From Acidobacteriaceae bacterium (GTDB lineage: Bacteria > Acidobacteriota > Terriglobia > Terriglobales > Acidobacteriaceae): a stretch of 7,234 nt of DNA. The notes beneath the pieces are model-generated. The model saw nothing but the letters and a program-made list of their open reading frames with translations, had not been told where the DNA came from and did not search any database. The translations under genes and the position numbers were made by a program. The DNA is taken from contig DAICZO010000086.1 of assembly GCA_027311125.1 (NCBI GenBank), positions 1-7,234 on the forward strand, read 5' to 3'. Numbering within the stretch: the stretch's first letter is position 1; the number at the start of each line of letters is the position of its first letter. Shown here piece after piece: positions 5,754 to 7,234 of the stretch.

Positions 5754-6839
5754 CTAGGTCTCCCGGACGTTGTAGGCATCGAAGCCGTGCTGGCGGACGA
5801 GTGCATCACGCTGGGCTGCCTTGAGGTCCGACTCGACCATCTCGCGGACGAGTTCATCGAAGGAGGTGCGGGGGATCCAGCCTAGTTCGCGCTGGGCCTT
5901 GCCGGGATCGCCAAGCAGAGTCTCGACCTCGGTGGGGCGGAAGTAACGGGGATCGACCGCGACGACGACGTTGCCGTTGGCGTCGAGGGCCTGCTCGTGG
6001 ACGCCGGTTCCCTGCCAGGTGAGATCGAGATCGAGCAGAGTGGCACAGCGCTGAACAAATTCGCGGACACTGTGCTGCCTACCAGTGGCGATGACGTAGT
6101 CCTGAGGCTGGTCCTGCTGGAGCATCAGCCACTGCATCTCGACATAGTCGCGGGCGTGGCCCCAGTCGCGCAGGGCGCTGAGGTTGCCGAGGAAGAGCTG
6201 GCTCTGCAGACCGACCTTGATGCGAGCGAGGCCGCGGGTGATCTTGCGGGTGACGAAGGTCTCGCCGCGCAGAGGCGACTCGTGGTTGAAGAGGATGCCG
6301 TTGCAGGCGTAGATGCCATAGGCCTCGCGGTAGTTGACGCAGATCCAGTAGGCGTACATCTTTGCGACGGCGTAGGGGCTGCGCGGGTAGAAGGGGGTGG
6401 TCTCCTTCTGGGGAATCTCCTGGACGAGGCCGTACAGCTCGCTGGTAGAGGCCTGATAGAACCGGGTTTTCTTTTCGAGGCCGAGGATGCGGATGGCTTC
6501 GAGCAGGCGCAGGGGGCCGAGCGCATCCGTATCGGCCGTGTACTCCGGCTCCTCGAAGGAGACCTGTACATCCGACTGTGCGCCGAGGTTGTAGATTTCG
6601 TCGGGCTGCACCTTCTGGACGATATGGATGAGCGACGAAGAGTCGGTGAGGTCGCCGTAGTGGAGGATGAAGTGCGGATGAGGGTTGTGAGGATCCTCGT
6701 AGATGTGGTCGATACGGCCGGTGTTAAAGAGCGAGCTGCGGCGCTTGATGCCGTGGACTTCGTAGCCTTTGGCGAGGAGGAACTCTGCCAGGTAGGCACC
6801 GTCTTGACCGGTGACTCCAGTGATGAGGGCTTTCTTCAA
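5754..6839 (-). CDS. gmd: GDP-mannose 4,6-dehydratase
   Basis: This enzyme converts GDP-D-mannose to GDP-4-keto-6-deoxy-D-mannose, the substrate of Fcl encoded next to it; the intermediate can also feed GDP-rhamnose or perosamine branches. The 361 residues show GVTGQDGAYLAE with the GxxGxxG pattern (Gly8, 11, 14), KRRSSLFNTGRIDH (32-45, NADP and tetramer contacts in the family), HYGDLTDSSSL (60-70), NLGAQSDVQVSFEEPEYT, catalytic ASTSELYG (Thr132, Glu134), YAVAK (Tyr156, Lys160) and FNHESPLRGETFVTRKI (184-200). Residue numbers match E. coli Gmd. The start appears to be TTG at 6839, because the conserved MKKALITG N-terminus begins exactly there and no in-frame ATG lies just upstream; a weak GAGAG sits about 8 bases before. 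The gene follows the glycosyltransferase by 62 bases and precedes fcl by 5. Confidence 0.97.
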   Translation of the reverse strand: MKKALITGVTGQDGAYLAEFLLAKGYEVHGIKRRSSLFNTGRIDHIYEDPHNPHPHFILHYGDLTDSSSLIHIVQKVQPDEIYNLGAQSDVQVSFEEPEYTADTDALGPLRLLEAIRILGLEKKTRFYQASTSELYGLVQEIPQKETTPFYPRSPYAVAKMYAYWICVNYREAYGIYACNGILFNHESPLRGETFVTRKITRGLARIKVGLQSQLFLGNLSALRDWGHARDYVEMQWLMLQQDQPQDYVIATGRQHSVREFVQRCATLLDLDLTWQGTGVHEQALDANGNVVVAVDPRYFRPTEVETLLGDPGKAQRELGWIPRTSFDELVREMVESDLKAAQRDALVRQHGFDAYNVRET

Positions 6840-6901
6840 TGCGTGGGCTCTCTTTCGGTGGTCTGGATCGACTGGAACGATTTTACTTGAGTCTCCGCGG
6901 G

Positions 6902-7234
6902 TCAGGGACGACTGTCACTGCGACAAAGGTCCAGTAGATTGCGTTCGAGGGCCTCGAGCACCTGCTGCTTGCCTAGATGCTGGATGGCGTATTGGCGGGC
7001 GGCGTTGCCGAGGGTTGCGCGCAGGGGGGCATCAGCGATGAGGCGCGCGGTGGCAGCGTGGAGGGCGGGAGCGTCTTCTGCTGGCACGACGAGGCCGCAA
7101 GCGGCGTGGGGGACGAGGCCATCGCCGCCGATGACCTGGGCCACCTGGGTACCGGGATCGGCGGTGGCGATGACGGGGCGTCCGCTGGAGAGCATGCCGG
7201 TGAGCTTCGATGGCATGACGAGATCGGCAGCACC
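6902..7234 (-). CDS. C-terminal part of a WcaI-like family 4 glycosyltransferase (truncated by window edge)
   Basis: The last 110 residues of a GT-B glycosyltransferase run to TGA at 6902-6904; the N-terminal part lies beyond base 7234. The visible stretch begins GAADLVMPSKL, then TGMLSSGRPVIATADPGTQ, a GLVVPAEDAPAL segment and a helical tail (LRATLGNAARQYAIQHL). The order PSKL, GRPV, PGT and late V-P-x-D is the donor-sugar-binding half of family 4 enzymes and resembles colanic acid WcaI proteins in particular. In that family the enzyme adds a sugar from a nucleotide donor during exopolysaccharide repeat-unit assembly at the inner membrane face. It is upstream of gmd and fcl on the same strand, so a fucose-containing polysaccharide is likely, though whether this enzyme itself uses GDP-fucose cannot be told. 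Confidence 0.88.
   Translation of the reverse strand, partial: GAADLVMPSKLTGMLSSGRPVIATADPGTQVAQVIGGDGLVPHAACGLVVPAEDAPALHAATARLIADAPLRATLGNAARQYAIQHLGKQQVLEALERNLLDLCRSDSRP

Noticed and set aside
5997..6890. Long plus-strand open frame (about 297 codons) opposite gmd
   Set aside because: It lies antisense to a confidently identified dehydratase. Its Val/Glu/Gly/Asp-rich translation is what the complement of high-GC codons produces, with no recognisable motif or ribosome site.

Overview
The window looks like a GC-rich bacterial chromosome with a lower-GC patch at its left end. The right two thirds (about 2930-7234) have the strong G/C third-position bias of an organism at roughly 60% GC. The mix of genes there (AhpD-like protein, secreted CAP-domain protein, GDP-fucose genes) would fit a soil Acidobacteriota such as the Granulicella/Terriglobus group. 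That placement is an impression from gene content and composition, not something the sequence proves.

Layout, left to right. Bases 1-152 hold the possible tail of a plus-strand gene that enters from outside the window. Bases 245-2644 (minus) encode a 799-residue protein with two nucleoside-deoxyribosyltransferase-like (NDT/TIR-like) Rossmann domains in tandem, followed by a P-loop ATPase resembling the Sll1717 family. By eye this gene and its flanks are clearly lower in GC than the rest. It lies immediately beyond the 3' end of a tRNA-Asn(GUU) gene (2852-2926, minus), a classic island insertion position, and a C-rich set of short repeats separates the two. The tRNA has a near-consensus sigma70 promoter. 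From 3134 the sequence becomes ordinary high-GC chromosome: a carboxymuconolactone decarboxylase/AhpD-family protein (3134-3712, plus), a convergent secreted CAP/SCP-domain protein (3743-4618, minus), then a minus-strand sugar-nucleotide/polysaccharide cluster. Reading in the direction of transcription, the cluster is the end of a WcaI-like glycosyltransferase (7234-6902, partial), gmd (6839-5754) and fcl (5748-4765).

How the genes work together. Gmd and Fcl catalyse consecutive steps from GDP-mannose to GDP-L-fucose. With the glycosyltransferase they form the end of an exopolysaccharide, capsule or O-chain locus. The AhpD-like and CAP proteins look like independent housekeeping or envelope genes. 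The most unusual item is the solitary NDT-NDT-ATPase protein. Its architecture (nucleotide-active domain plus P-loop switch ATPase, solitary, beside a tRNA, atypical composition) resembles that of single-gene antiphage defence proteins. That function is inference. No recombinase, phage gene, CRISPR array or insertion sequence is visible.
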